A DNA stretch of 64,000 bases. Source: Salinigranum marinum. GTDB taxonomy: Archaea; Halobacteriota; Halobacteria; Halobacteriales; Haloferacaceae. Position numbers and translations under genes: made by a program. Under the pieces are notes generated by a model. The model saw only the letters and a program-made list of their open reading frames with translations. It had not been told where the DNA came from and did not search any database. The DNA is taken from NCBI RefSeq assembly GCF_024228675.1, contig NZ_CP100461.1, forward strand, positions 62,001-126,000, written 5' to 3'. Each line of letters opens with the position of its first letter. Position 1 is the stretch's first letter. This document shows, piece by piece, positions 46,593-55,620 of this stretch.

Positions 46593-48092
46593 TCAGCTCT
46601 TAATATTCGCCACTAGTGTATTGATGTTCTGTCTGATATCCCAGTCGGACTGGGATTCAAGGACGAGTACACTCGCCGCATACAGGACGGCCCCGGTGAC
46701 GGTGAGGAGCGCGAATTTGAACAGTGGCGCGATGTCGACGGTGAGGTGGACGAACCAGACGCCGGCGAACATGGCGACGCTGGCAACGAGCGGGTAGAAG
46801 AACTCGTAGAGTATCTCGCCGTACGTGGCGTTGATCGTCCGCTTCATGACGTAGATATCGAGCGGCATCATCGGGAAGACGTATATCACAGTGACAGTGA
46901 GCGCAGTCCCCGTGATGCCGTATCTGGACGTTAGCGGATAAATCAACGCGGCGATGAGGACGAACCGAAGCACGCTGAACTTCGTGATAATATCCGGTCG
47001 ACCAGTCGCCTTCCAGACCGGACCGAACGTCTTCCCAATCGACCGTAGCAGTCCGTAGCCGGCCAGGATCTGCATCGGGATGATCATGCCCGTCCACTCC
47101 GGACCCAAGAACGCACTGACGAACGTGGGTGTGACCGCGGCAATCCCGAAAGCCGCGGGCATGCTCACCAAGACGGTCATCCGAAGCGTCTTCAAATACA
47201 CGTTGCGCAACCGTTCAATGTCGTTCTGTAGCTTCGAGAACGCCGGAAACATCACACGCGAGATCACCTGGGTGATCTCCGTCGCCGGCGCGTTGGAGAG
47301 CCGGTAGCCGTACTGGTAGAGTCCGAGCGCGGCCGGGCCGATGAGCCACCCCACGAACGCGTCGTCACCTTCGGTGTTTAGGAAGATCAGGATTGACGAC
47401 CCAGTCATCCACTTCCCGTAGTCGATGAGTTCCTTCGCGGCATCCAGGTCGAACCGGAGCCAGGGCCGGTAGTCGTCGATGACGAACGAGAGCACCAACC
47501 GAGTGACGTTCTCAGCGAGGAACCCGACGACGAAAGCCCACGCCGTCGGATCGATGAACGCGTAGCCGACCGAGACGACGAACCGGACGATGCTTGACCC
47601 GATCTGGTACGCGAACTGGTTGTGAAAGTCGAGGTTCTTGTCGAAGTAGACGATTCCGGGATTGTTGAGACTGATGATTACCGGGACAATAGCCACGACT
47701 TGGAGTAACCCTCGGGCCCGCGGCTCCCCGAAGAAGGAGGCGACGAGTGGAGCACTCAAGTATATAATGCCTCCAAGCAGGACACCCCGAGCGATCTCTA
47801 ACACCCAGACGGTGTCGAGATAGTCATCGACGTTCTCGTCTTGTTGATAGATCAATGCCTCGTTCAATCCGATGTTGGTGAATCGGCGGAGCGCGCTGAG
47901 CGCAAGCAGGACGATCCCGGCGAGACCGAGTTCTGTCGGTCCGATCAGCCTCGCGAGAATGACCAGCATGGAGAGCTGAATAACGCGGCCGACCGCGTTC
48001 TGGCTCCCGAACCACACGAGACTTTTCGTTATCTGCGAACCCGTGCTTCCTGTCGGGGTCAACCGTTTCAGATATTCTCTCAGGGATTTCAT
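46593..48092 (-). CDS. Polysaccharide flippase, MOP superfamily (Wzx-like)
   Basis: A 499-residue protein with about fourteen hydrophobic helices. It opens with SLVWFGSQNAVGRVIQLSML and contains VILARLIGPTELGLAGIVLL, NNPGIVYFDKNLDF, YQYGYRLSNAPATEITQVIS and MFPAFSKLQND, the layout of Polysacc_synt proteins. It should move the lipid-linked glycan from the cytoplasmic to the outer face. A short stretch at 50897-51013 is a fragment of a relative. It is the only complete flippase in the locus. Confidence 0.88.
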   Translation of the reverse strand: MKSLREYLKRLTPTGSTGSQITKSLVWFGSQNAVGRVIQLSMLVILARLIGPTELGLAGIVLLALSALRRFTNIGLNEALIYQQDENVDDYLDTVWVLEIARGVLLGGIIYLSAPLVASFFGEPRARGLLQVVAIVPVIISLNNPGIVYFDKNLDFHNQFAYQIGSSIVRFVVSVGYAFIDPTAWAFVVGFLAENVTRLVLSFVIDDYRPWLRFDLDAAKELIDYGKWMTGSSILIFLNTEGDDAFVGWLIGPAALGLYQYGYRLSNAPATEITQVISRVMFPAFSKLQNDIERLRNVYLKTLRMTVLVSMPAAFGIAAVTPTFVSAFLGPEWTGMIIPMQILAGYGLLRSIGKTFGPVWKATGRPDIITKFSVLRFVLIAALIYPLTSRYGITGTALTVTVIYVFPMMPLDIYVMKRTINATYGEILYEFFYPLVASVAMFAGVWFVHLTVDIAPLFKFALLTVTGAVLYAASVLVLESQSDWDIRQNINTLVANIKS

Positions 48093-49108
48093 ACGAGGTA
48101 GAGGATCAGAGCTGGTGTGTCAACACGCTTCGTCAGTATCGCTATCCTCGGCCGAACAAAAACCAATCGACATTGACACACCCCCGCGCTTGAATATAAT
48201 GGATATTAACTCAGAACGTTGTTGCTCTGCGTTAGTCGACCGAATTCGTAAGTAGGACGGACCGACGGTACACCGTTTCCAGACGATCGACCTGAGGTAG
48301 TTTCGTTGATCACCGTCCTGTTGTTGGTCCATGCTGGTGGCCTCAACCGTTCAGACGCTACGCATTGGTCTCTGTTCTCAGGACAGGCAGTAAATTCCTT
48401 ACGGACCGTACTCGTACGGACGAATTATCCAGTCACGTCCTCGACGGTGGAGCTCAAATCTCAGTTCCGCTGTGTCTACTCCACTCCGAACATGGGGTTG
48501 AGCTCGCGACACACGTACGATCATTGGGCGCTCATCAATTTCCAAACTATACTAAGCAGCAATCACGTGAGTCGAACTTTCCGGTCGGCCCCACATAATT
48601 AGACTCTGCTGACGAGTCAGCACCCGTCCAACATTTAAAGAATATTAATTCTGTCTCTCCGTCATTAAATCCACGTAGCAGTGTGTGGCCACCGATGCTC
48701 GCACGACTCGACAAACAGGTGGTTTCTAAGCTCTCGAATTGACTGTTCATCTCGATTGATGATCGGCTTCAGAGATCGAATTGTTTGCTAACAAACACCA
48801 CTTCCACTTCTCCAAACACCACAGCGGTCCGCTGTGACGCAGCTGTTTGGGCTCGTTCGCTCGTCGAACGGTGACTCATGCCTTTTTGCTTTCATACCGA
48901 GGCGAATCGATTCCGCTCGGACGGCACGGGGCAGCAGCGGACGGCATACCGAGTGGCAGGTCCAGTACGACACGTGGCCAAGGAAACGTCCGTCGAACGA
49001 ATCAGTCAGTTATTAATAAATTCATTCCGTGGGTGAGTATGGTTACACTACGGATCTACCCTCCGTCGGTCAGATTCCCGCATTGGCATCCCAACTCTCC
49101 CGAACAAT
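48093..49108. other. 1-kb intergenic region, no confident gene
   Basis: I find no credible coding frame. AT-rich stretches at about 48540-48660 and 49005-49025 (TTATTAATAAATT) contain promoter-like sites; the latter may serve the glycosyltransferase that starts at 49109, with a leader of about 70 nt. Between 48790 and 49000 lies a more GC-rich block with an open frame containing QLFGLVRSSNGDSCLFAF, possibly from a degraded mobile element. Confidence 0.35.
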
Positions 49109-50038
49109 ATGACAGAAGCGATTAATCCCCCTCCACGGACAACAGAGGCTCGCGGCTCGGTCGTCGTTGGTATCCCTGCGTACAACGAGGAGACGACCAT
49201 CGCGGACATCGTCACAGAGGCTCTGACGTACGTCGATGACGTACTCGTCGTTGACGATGGCAGCGCTGACCAGACGGCTGAAAGGGCCGAGGAAGCTGGG
49301 GCGACGGTCGTCAGGCACGATCGGAACCGCGGCTACGGCTCCGCACTCCGGACGATCTTCGTCGAGGCCGACAGACGGGAGGTCGACAAACTCGCCATCA
49401 TCGACGCGGACGGTCAGCACGACCCGAGCGACATTCAAAAGCTCGTCGACGCCCAGCGCACAACGGGGGCGGGAGTCGTCATCGGCAGCCGGTTTGCCCA
49501 GGACGGCGGTACCGACGCTCCCCTCTACCGACGGGTCGGACTCAGCGTAGTCAACACGCTCACCAACCTCGGGCTCCGACTCGCGTTCGCCACCCCACAT
49601 ATCACTGACACGCAGAGTGGCTTTCGCGTCTACGACGCCGCGGCGATCGAAACAATCAGCCAGACCGATACGCTCAGTGAGGGAATGGACGCCAGTATCG
49701 ACATCCTGTTCAAAACTGCCAGGGACAACCACGATATCATCGAGATTCCGATAAATATAAGTTACGACGTTGAGGACGCGAACACGCACCACCCCGTCGT
49801 TCAGGGGCTGGTACTACTGATAAATATCCTCTCGAGGCTGTACGGTGAGCGACCGGGTCTACTGCTCGCCACTTTCGCTACTCTCTGTCTCATCGTCGGC
49901 GGTGGACTCGCTCTCGCGATCCTGTCGACCAGTTTGCTGACGCGAGCGGTTCTGGTACTCGTCGCCACGCTGTGCCTGTTTCTGAGCGTGATACTCTTAC
50001 GAGCCGCGTTCGGGTTCGACAATCAGCCGAGCGAGTGA
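49109..50038 (+). CDS. Family 2 glycosyltransferase with two C-terminal membrane helices (dolichol-phosphate sugar synthase type)
   Basis: A 309-residue enzyme: VVVGIPAYNEETTIADIV, VVDDGSADQT, NRGYGSALRTIF, IIDADGQHDPSDIQ (metal site), GSRFAQDGGT, DTQSGFRVYDAAA, and a DVEDANTHHPVVQGL region preceding two hydrophobic helices (about 245-300). The layout matches dolichyl-phosphate glucosyl/mannosyltransferases and AglJ-like proteins that start haloarchaeal N-glycans. It would load a sugar onto dolichol phosphate at the inner face. A TATA-like element lies about 95 nt upstream. Confidence 0.88.
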   Translation: MTEAINPPPRTTEARGSVVVGIPAYNEETTIADIVTEALTYVDDVLVVDDGSADQTAERAEEAGATVVRHDRNRGYGSALRTIFVEADRREVDKLAIIDADGQHDPSDIQKLVDAQRTTGAGVVIGSRFAQDGGTDAPLYRRVGLSVVNTLTNLGLRLAFATPHITDTQSGFRVYDAAAIETISQTDTLSEGMDASIDILFKTARDNHDIIEIPINISYDVEDANTHHPVVQGLVLLINILSRLYGERPGLLLATFATLCLIVGGGLALAILSTSLLTRAVLVLVATLCLFLSVILLRAAFGFDNQPSE

Positions 50039-50896
50039 CCCATCTGCCCACTTCGGCTTGTTCTGCTCGTCGTGATCGACCTGTGTGCACAAAACCAATC
50101 GGGCAAGCCGGCTGAACCCTCGAGTTTCAATATGGGCTCTCCCGTGTATCTACTGCTCAGCAATTCGCCGGAAGATGACGAACTCGTCGGTCTCAGACGC
50201 CGGCTGGTAGTTCTTATTTATATATTTGATAATTAAAAACAGCGTGTGATAAGGTTATTTTATTTATAATTTGTAGTATGATCCGAAGGCCCGATAATAT
50301 CGGGTATATCTACGGCTCCGTTTCGGTGTCGTACTGAGTTAGGAACGACGTGGTGGATATTCGAACACTCTCAGTCTGAATTCAGCCGCCTCAGCAGATA
50401 CATCGAGTGAATCGATTTGGAGCTTGCGGAGGGAACACGGGCGCGCCGGTTTGTCGTTCACGTATATATCAACTATTTCCTGAATTATCACTCTCAAATA
50501 TAAAACAAAAGTTTTAGCAATACGGTCTCGAACGGGGCGGAACGGGGATTCACGATCGGTACAGAAGACCGACCGACAGTTCGACAGCGACGTTTCTTCG
50601 AACCGGATTGCGGTTGGTGATGCTGATCGCGCCAACGGCCAGTATCACGGACTGTTCGCTGTAGGCGATCCTGGTTCGAATCGATTCCTCGATGTCCGGC
50701 TGTTTTAGACGCGAACAATCCAATTTACTCTGCTATTGCCCTCGTGAAACACACGAGAAACAGCAGGCTTCGAGCGTCACGCTTCTTCTCGATGATGCCG
50801 CTCACCTCAGAGGAACATTTGAATGACTCGGCCTCCGATTTCAGGGGTGTCCCTATGGAAATCGGAACGCTATCGAACATTTACGTAATACGGTAG
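50039..50896. other. Long AT-rich intergenic region at the glycan-locus edge
   Basis: This 858-nt stretch has a very AT-rich core (about 50215-50280, repeated TTATTTATA-like words) and no convincing gene. Such composition is far below the flanking core genome and is typical of island borders. Short frames found here are Arg/Ser-rich and unlikely to be used. Confidence 0.35.
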
Positions 50897-51013
50897 AACA
50901 ACAGAAGTATTCGATATCAAATACGTCTTCTTCTTGTCGATAGACTAAGGCCTCGTTTATCCCGATGTTAGCAGATCGGCGGAGCGTCCCGAGCGCAAGC
51001 AGGACGATCCCGG
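50897..51013 (-). pseudogene. Fragment of a second polysaccharide flippase
   Basis: On the minus strand about 35 codons read GIVLLALGTLRRSANIGINE then ALVYRQEEDVFDIE. They are closely similar to GIVLLALSALRRFTNIGLNE and ALIYQQDENV of the complete flippase at 46593-48092 (about residues 60-90). Similarity stops abruptly at 51013, 33 nt before the end of the ABC permease gene, and fades by about 50900. The rest of the gene is absent. This is a deletion or recombination scar. Confidence 0.7.
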
Positions 51014-51045
51014 GGTGCGTCGACCTGACACCGAGAGTCGCGGCG

Positions 51046-52224
51046 TCAACCCCGCAGTGCGTCCACGGGCCGTTCGTTCGCGGCCCGCCACGCCGGATAC
51101 GCGCCGGCGACGAGGCTCGTCCCGATCCCGAAGAGGGCGGCACCGACCAGGTACAGGATCGCGGTCCGACTGAACGCCAGCGGGTCGCCGAGGAAGGCCG
51201 CGTTCGCGACCATCGTCGCGCCGACCGCGACGACGATACCTCCGCCCGCACCGATCGCGCCCAGGAGCGCCGCCTCGGCCAGGAGGACGCGGACGATGTC
51301 GCCCTTCGTGTAGCCTACGGAGCGGAGGACGCCGATCTCCTCGCGGCGTTTGATCACGGCCATCAACATCGTGTTCGCGATCGAGACGCCGGCGACCAGC
51401 AACGAGATCGCGCCCAAGCCGACGAGGAACACGTTGATGCCGTTCACGATGGTTTCGAACAGCCGGACGAGCGACGTGAGCTCGAACACCAGCAGCCGGT
51501 TCCGCCGCTCGTTGTACCGCTCACGCAGGGAGTCGGCGACGGCGTCGGCTCTGTCGACGGACTGCGTCGTGATTCGGACCTGACCGTACTGACGGTTCTC
51601 CGCCGCTTCGATTGGCAAGAAGACCTCGCTCACGCCGAACGTCGCCGTCGGCTCGAGCACCGCGGCCACGCGGTACGTGTGGTCGGTCTCCGTCTCGACC
51701 GCGCTCGAACCGTCCCCCTCCGAGCTGACGAGCGTGATCCGGTCACCGGGGCGGACGCCGTACTCGGCCGCGAACTCGCTCGAGACGACCGCGCGCTGTC
51801 GCCAGTTCGGCGGAACTTCGCCGGCCCCGATCTCGTACTGCAGCCGCGGGTCGTCGATGTACGTGATCGAGACGCTCTCGCGCCGGCCCGGACGCTCGAC
51901 GAACTCCATGGAACCGCTCTTCGTGGCGACCACTCCCGCCGGACCGACGATCTCCTCGAGATCCAGCAGATCCTCGCGGGTGAAGTACTGGACGTCCTTG
52001 TCGGGGCCGGGCGAGAGGAAGACGTTCGTCGCTCCCTGGTCCTGGATCCTGTCGAGCTGACTCTGTTTGAACGCCGCGCCGCCGGCACCGATGGTCCCGA
52101 TGGCGACGACGCCGATCAGGATCGCGGCGGCGGCGAGCGCCGACCGTACCTTCGCCCGCGAGACGTTCCGACGCGCGATGACGAGCGTCGGGAACCGCCC
52201 GGCGATGCGGTAGAACCGACTCAT
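51046..52224 (-). CDS. MacB/FtsX-type ABC transporter permease
   Basis: A 392-residue protein. It has an N-terminal helix (LAAAAILIGVVAIGTIGAGG) after RRNVSRAKVRSAL, a large external domain of about 200 residues (MacB_PCD-like), then three helices with the FtsX motifs SLLVAGVSIANTMLMAVIKR and REEIGVLRSVGYTKGDIVRV, ending YPAWRAANERPVDALRG. It would couple ATP use to movement or signalling across the membrane rather than classic import. It is last in the leftward operon and is a paralogue of the next permease. Confidence 0.86.
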   Translation of the reverse strand: MSRFYRIAGRFPTLVIARRNVSRAKVRSALAAAAILIGVVAIGTIGAGGAAFKQSQLDRIQDQGATNVFLSPGPDKDVQYFTREDLLDLEEIVGPAGVVATKSGSMEFVERPGRRESVSITYIDDPRLQYEIGAGEVPPNWRQRAVVSSEFAAEYGVRPGDRITLVSSEGDGSSAVETETDHTYRVAAVLEPTATFGVSEVFLPIEAAENRQYGQVRITTQSVDRADAVADSLRERYNERRNRLLVFELTSLVRLFETIVNGINVFLVGLGAISLLVAGVSIANTMLMAVIKRREEIGVLRSVGYTKGDIVRVLLAEAALLGAIGAGGGIVVAVGATMVANAAFLGDPLAFSRTAILYLVGAALFGIGTSLVAGAYPAWRAANERPVDALRG

Positions 52225-52355
52225 CGATTGTCACCGCCAACCCGGCGACGGCGCTCGCACGGTGCCGAGGCCCGGCTCGACCGCGCGGCGCTCGACGAGG
52301 AACCGTGGCGCGTCTGCACCGGCCCGAGCGTGTGGTCGATCGCGTTTCGGTCCAT
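52221..52355 (-). CDS. Possible 44-residue ORF filling the gap between two permease genes (doubtful)
   Basis: Its ATG overlaps the stop of the upstream permease by one base (52355), and its TGA overlaps the ATG of the downstream permease. The product begins MDRNAIDHTLGPVQTRHG and is rich in Ser and Arg, unlike haloarchaeal proteins. It may serve only as a translational relay, or the fit may be chance. Confidence 0.3.
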   Translation of the reverse strand: MDRNAIDHTLGPVQTRHGSSSSAARSSRASAPCERRRRVGGDNR

Positions 52356-53533
52356 CAGTCGAGCGCCTCCACCGGCCGTTTGTTCGCCGCCTTCCACGCG
52401 GGGTAGAGGCCCGCGACCAGTGCCGTGAGCACGCCGGCCGCCATACCGAGGCCGACGTACCGCAACCCGGTGGGTGTAAAGGCCAGGGGGTCGCCGACGA
52501 GGACCTCGTTCGCGACCGCTCCGAGTCCGAGGGCGAGCGGCGCACCGATGGCCGCGCCGACGACCCCGAGCGTCGTCGCCTCGGCGACGAGCAGGCGAAC
52601 GACCGCCGTCTTGGGGTAGCCGACGGCACGGAAGACGCCGATCTCGCCCTCGCGTTCGACGGTCGACATCAACATCGTGTTCGCGATGGTGACGGCCGCG
52701 ACGAGCAACGATAGCCCGCCGACGCCGATGAGGAACCGGTTGATCGCCTCGAACGACTCCTCGACCCGCTCGCGCTGTTCCTGCACGGGGTCGACGAAGA
52801 GACGTCGCTCCCGGTCGTTGAACTCCGATTCGAGTCGGCGTTTGGTCTCGTCGACGCTCCCGGTCCGTCCGTTCACGCGCACGATCGCCTGATCGTACGT
52901 GTCGCCCTCGAACTGTGAGAGGGGGACGAACACGGTCTGGTCGGCCCCCAGCGGATCCGAGAACCCCTGTGGCTCGAGGATGGCCGCCACTCTGAACGAG
53001 CGGTCGAACTCCCCGTCGACGCGGACCGACACCCGATCGCCGACCGCCAAGTCGTGCTCGTTCGCGAGCCGAGCGCCGACCACGACGGTCCGTCGCCAGT
53101 TGTCCGGGAGTTCGCCCGCGGCCGGGTCGTAGAACTCGCCCGGGGTTTCGATGCCGGTGACGCGCGCGGTCGGTATCGTCTCCCCGTCGGGGGTTCGGAC
53201 GGTCGGGGTGAACTCCTCGACGACCGGGAGGACGACCGCCCCCTGTGTCACCTGCCGCATCCGGTCGAGATCCGTCTCGGAGAAGGTCCGGTCTTCCGGA
53301 CCGGAGTCGGGATAGATCACGGGACTGACAGTCGCGGTGCCACCGAACCCCTCGTACGCCTGCAGCTGGTCCTGTTTGAACGCCTCGCCACCGATGCCGA
53401 TCGTCCCGACGGCGACGACCCCGATCACGACGGCGGCGACGGCCAACACCGAGCGAGCGGAGGTTCGCGAGAGGTTCCGCCGGGCGAGGACGAGCACCGG
53501 GAACTGCGCGGCGAGTCGACGGAGGGACCTCAT
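52355..53533 (-). CDS. MacB/FtsX-type ABC transporter permease
   Basis: A 392-residue protein, the same length and plan as its downstream paralogue: ARRNLSRTSARSVLAVAAVV at the first helix, external domain of about 210 residues, then SLLVAAVTIANTMLMSTVER, EGEIGVFRAVGYPKTAVVRL and YPAWKAANKRPVEALD. The two permeases likely form a heterodimer driven by the ATPase encoded just upstream (34-nt gap). Sequence divergence outside the helices suggests an old duplication. Confidence 0.86.
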   Translation of the reverse strand: MRSLRRLAAQFPVLVLARRNLSRTSARSVLAVAAVVIGVVAVGTIGIGGEAFKQDQLQAYEGFGGTATVSPVIYPDSGPEDRTFSETDLDRMRQVTQGAVVLPVVEEFTPTVRTPDGETIPTARVTGIETPGEFYDPAAGELPDNWRRTVVVGARLANEHDLAVGDRVSVRVDGEFDRSFRVAAILEPQGFSDPLGADQTVFVPLSQFEGDTYDQAIVRVNGRTGSVDETKRRLESEFNDRERRLFVDPVQEQRERVEESFEAINRFLIGVGGLSLLVAAVTIANTMLMSTVEREGEIGVFRAVGYPKTAVVRLLVAEATTLGVVGAAIGAPLALGLGAVANEVLVGDPLAFTPTGLRYVGLGMAAGVLTALVAGLYPAWKAANKRPVEALD

Positions 53534-53567
53534 CTCGGCTCACCCCGTCGCGTCGAGCGCCGGCCCG

Positions 53568-54356
53568 TCACCCCGCCGACCCCCCGTCGTCGCGTAGTTC
53601 GCCGTCGACGAGTTCGACCACACGGTCCGCGGAGTCAGCGACGTACTCGTCGTGTGTGACCGTGACGACCGCCACGTCCTCGTCCGCGCGGAGCCGGTCG
53701 AAGAGGTCGAGGATCCGGTCTCCGGTGTCCCGGTCGAGGTTGCCCGTCGGCTCGTCCGCCAGCACGACCGCCGGGTCGTTGATCAACGATCGGGCGATGG
53801 CGACCCGCTGTTTCTGTCCGCCGGAGAGCTCGTCCGGATAGTGATCCACCCGCTCGCCCAGGCCGACCTGCTCCAGCAGTTCCGTCGCGCGCTCACGCGT
53901 CGCCTTCGGCGTCCGATCGAGCATCCGCGGCATCTCGACGTTCTCCAGCGCGGTCAGCGTCGGGATGAGGTAGAAACTCTGGAACACGAACCCGATCAGC
54001 TCCTTCCGCTTCCGCGTTCGTTCGCCGTCCGAGAACGTCTCGACGGGGTCGCCTCGGACTTGGACCTGCCCGTCGGTCGGAACGTCGAGCAACCCGAGCA
54101 GGTTGAGCAGCGTCGACTTCCCGCTGCCCGAGGGGCCGACGACGGCGACGAAGTCCGCGGGCTCGATCCGGAAGTCGAGGCCCTTCAGCGCGCGGATCAG
54201 CTGTCCACCCGTCTCGTACTCCTTGACGACGCCGTCACCGCGAACGACCGGGTCGCGCGTCGCCCCCGACGAGGCCGGGTCTGTCGCCACGTCGACCCCC
54301 TCGCCCCGTCCCGTCTCGTGTTCGACCGTCTTGCCGGCTGGCTGGTCCGTCTCCAT
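53568..54356 (-). CDS. ABC transporter ATPase, LolD/MacB type
   Basis: A 262-residue ATPase from ATG 54356. VVKEYETGGQLIRALKGLDF is the LolD/MacB start, with Walker A GPSGSGKST, Q-loop FVFQSFYLIPTLTALENVEM, signature LSGGQKQR, Walker B VVLADEPTGNLD and switch VTHDEY. About 40 acidic/Thr-rich residues precede the domain. A longer reading to 54416 would overlap the upstream gene. It partners the two FtsX-type permeases. Confidence 0.9.
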   Translation of the reverse strand: METDQPAGKTVEHETGRGEGVDVATDPASSGATRDPVVRGDGVVKEYETGGQLIRALKGLDFRIEPADFVAVVGPSGSGKSTLLNLLGLLDVPTDGQVQVRGDPVETFSDGERTRKRKELIGFVFQSFYLIPTLTALENVEMPRMLDRTPKATRERATELLEQVGLGERVDHYPDELSGGQKQRVAIARSLINDPAVVLADEPTGNLDRDTGDRILDLFDRLRADEDVAVVTVTHDEYVADSADRVVELVDGELRDDGGSAG

Positions 54357-54360
54357 CGGT

Positions 54361-55524
54361 TTACCTCCGCCAGCGGTAGAGCACGCCGAGACAGACGAGC
54401 GCGACGACGCCCGCACCGATCGGCACGAACGGCGGCCCGCTGTCGCGCTGAACGGGTCGGCTGGGCGGGGCTTGCTCGACGGGAACCACCGTGGTGTCCG
54501 TCCGCTCGACGCCGTCGACGATGTACCTGACCCGCACCGGGACCGACGAGACGTTCGCCGTCACGGCTGTGGTCAGCGTGAACGAACTGAAGTCACTGCC
54601 GTCGACGCTGCCGACGAAGTAGTCGGCGGACCCGACGTGGTTCGCGTCACCGATCGCGACGACGACCCCTTCGACCTCGGTCGTTCCGACGTTGCTCGCC
54701 GTCGCCGAGAGCTCGAGCGTCCCGCCCTGTGCGACCGCTTCCGTCCCCGTCAGCGTGATCTCTCCGGGGTTCGCCGGAGCGCCGAACGCCGGCTGAAACG
54801 ACCGGGTGAGCCGTCGGCGCTCCCCGCCGTCCGTGTAGGTCACCTCGACGTCGACGGGGTGGTGTCCGGCCTCACCGACCGTCGCGGGGAACTGGAACGT
54901 CGTCGTGTTCCGCGCGGAGATCCGGGCTTGGACCCGCTTCTGCACCTCGAACTCGACCGCCGGCGAAGAGACGGTCACGGCCACCTGCTCCAGCGAACTG
55001 GGTCGGCCGTTGCCGACCGTCACGTTCACCGACCGGGTCGCGCCGGGAACGGCCGCCTGCGTCGAGAGTTCGATCTGTGGCTTCGTCTCGTCGACGACTC
55101 TCACCGTCACCGGGTGTTGGATCACGACCGGCGTCCCGGACGGGTTCACGCCGCGGACGTTGACGGTGAACGTGTGCCGCCCCGGCTCGTCGATCGTCAC
55201 GGGGAGCGTGACCGGCATCGATGCGCCCGCGGGCAGGCTCCCGAGGTTGTCGGCGATGTATCTGTTGGGGCCCTGTCCGCTGACGTACACCTCGGTGACC
55301 TCAAGGGGACCGCCGTTCCCCGCGTGGTTCTCGATGACGGTTCTGACCTCGAACGATTCCCCGGTCGTCGGCGTCTCGGGGGTGTGTGTGACGTTCGTCA
55401 CCGAGACGTACGACGACGACGCGGGCTGTGCCGCTGCTGGTTGGACGGTCGCACCGAGCCCGACCAACGGGACACAGAGCAGCAAAAGCGAGAGAATGAC
55501 CTTACAGGAGGGCTGTGCGGGCAT
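54361..55524 (-). CDS. CARDB-like surface protein with signal peptide and C-terminal anchor
   Basis: A 387-residue protein from ATG 55524. It has a Sec-type signal (VILSLLLLCVPLVGLGATVQ, then PAAAQPA), three beta-sandwich repeats resembling CARDB/NEW3 domains (SYVSVTNVTHTPETPTTGES, VELSATASNVGTTEVEGVVV-like segments), a Pro-rich stalk and a membrane helix (PFVPIGAGVVALVCLGVLY) ending RWRR. It should stand on the outer face as the extracytoplasmic partner of the MacB-like transporter, as MacA is in bacteria (inference). TCATATACT (55549-55557) is centred 29 nt before the start. Start of the ABC ATPase gene lies 4 nt beyond its stop. Confidence 0.82.
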   Translation of the reverse strand: MPAQPSCKVILSLLLLCVPLVGLGATVQPAAAQPASSSYVSVTNVTHTPETPTTGESFEVRTVIENHAGNGGPLEVTEVYVSGQGPNRYIADNLGSLPAGASMPVTLPVTIDEPGRHTFTVNVRGVNPSGTPVVIQHPVTVRVVDETKPQIELSTQAAVPGATRSVNVTVGNGRPSSLEQVAVTVSSPAVEFEVQKRVQARISARNTTTFQFPATVGEAGHHPVDVEVTYTDGGERRRLTRSFQPAFGAPANPGEITLTGTEAVAQGGTLELSATASNVGTTEVEGVVVAIGDANHVGSADYFVGSVDGSDFSSFTLTTAVTANVSSVPVRVRYIVDGVERTDTTVVPVEQAPPSRPVQRDSGPPFVPIGAGVVALVCLGVLYRWRR

Positions 55525-55548
55525 GGATTCGACAAGATGGAGAGACGC

Positions 55549-55557
55549 AGTATATGA
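55549..55557 (-). promoter_or_regulatory. Putative TATA box of the CARDB/ABC operon
   Basis: TCATATACT is centred 29 nt before ATG 55524 on the minus strand. It would drive all four genes down to 51046. Confidence 0.55.
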
Positions 55558-55620
55558 TTTGGGTAGGGTCAAGCGTTCGCTGAGCCACCATCGAACCGCT
55601 GGCCCCGGTCGGTCAGCAGA

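Noticed and set aside
48834-49016. A 60-codon plus-strand frame in the 1-kb gap
   Set aside because: No start signal, no conserved pattern I can name; kept only as a possible mobile-DNA remnant.
50965-52428. Long plus-strand open frames opposite the permease genes (also 3428-4984, 8009-9007, 12026-14121, 54103-55557, 56388-57464, 57461-58687, 60505-61782)
   Set aside because: They are antisense or shifted shadows of GC-rich real genes, with Arg/Asp/Val-biased composition and no family features.
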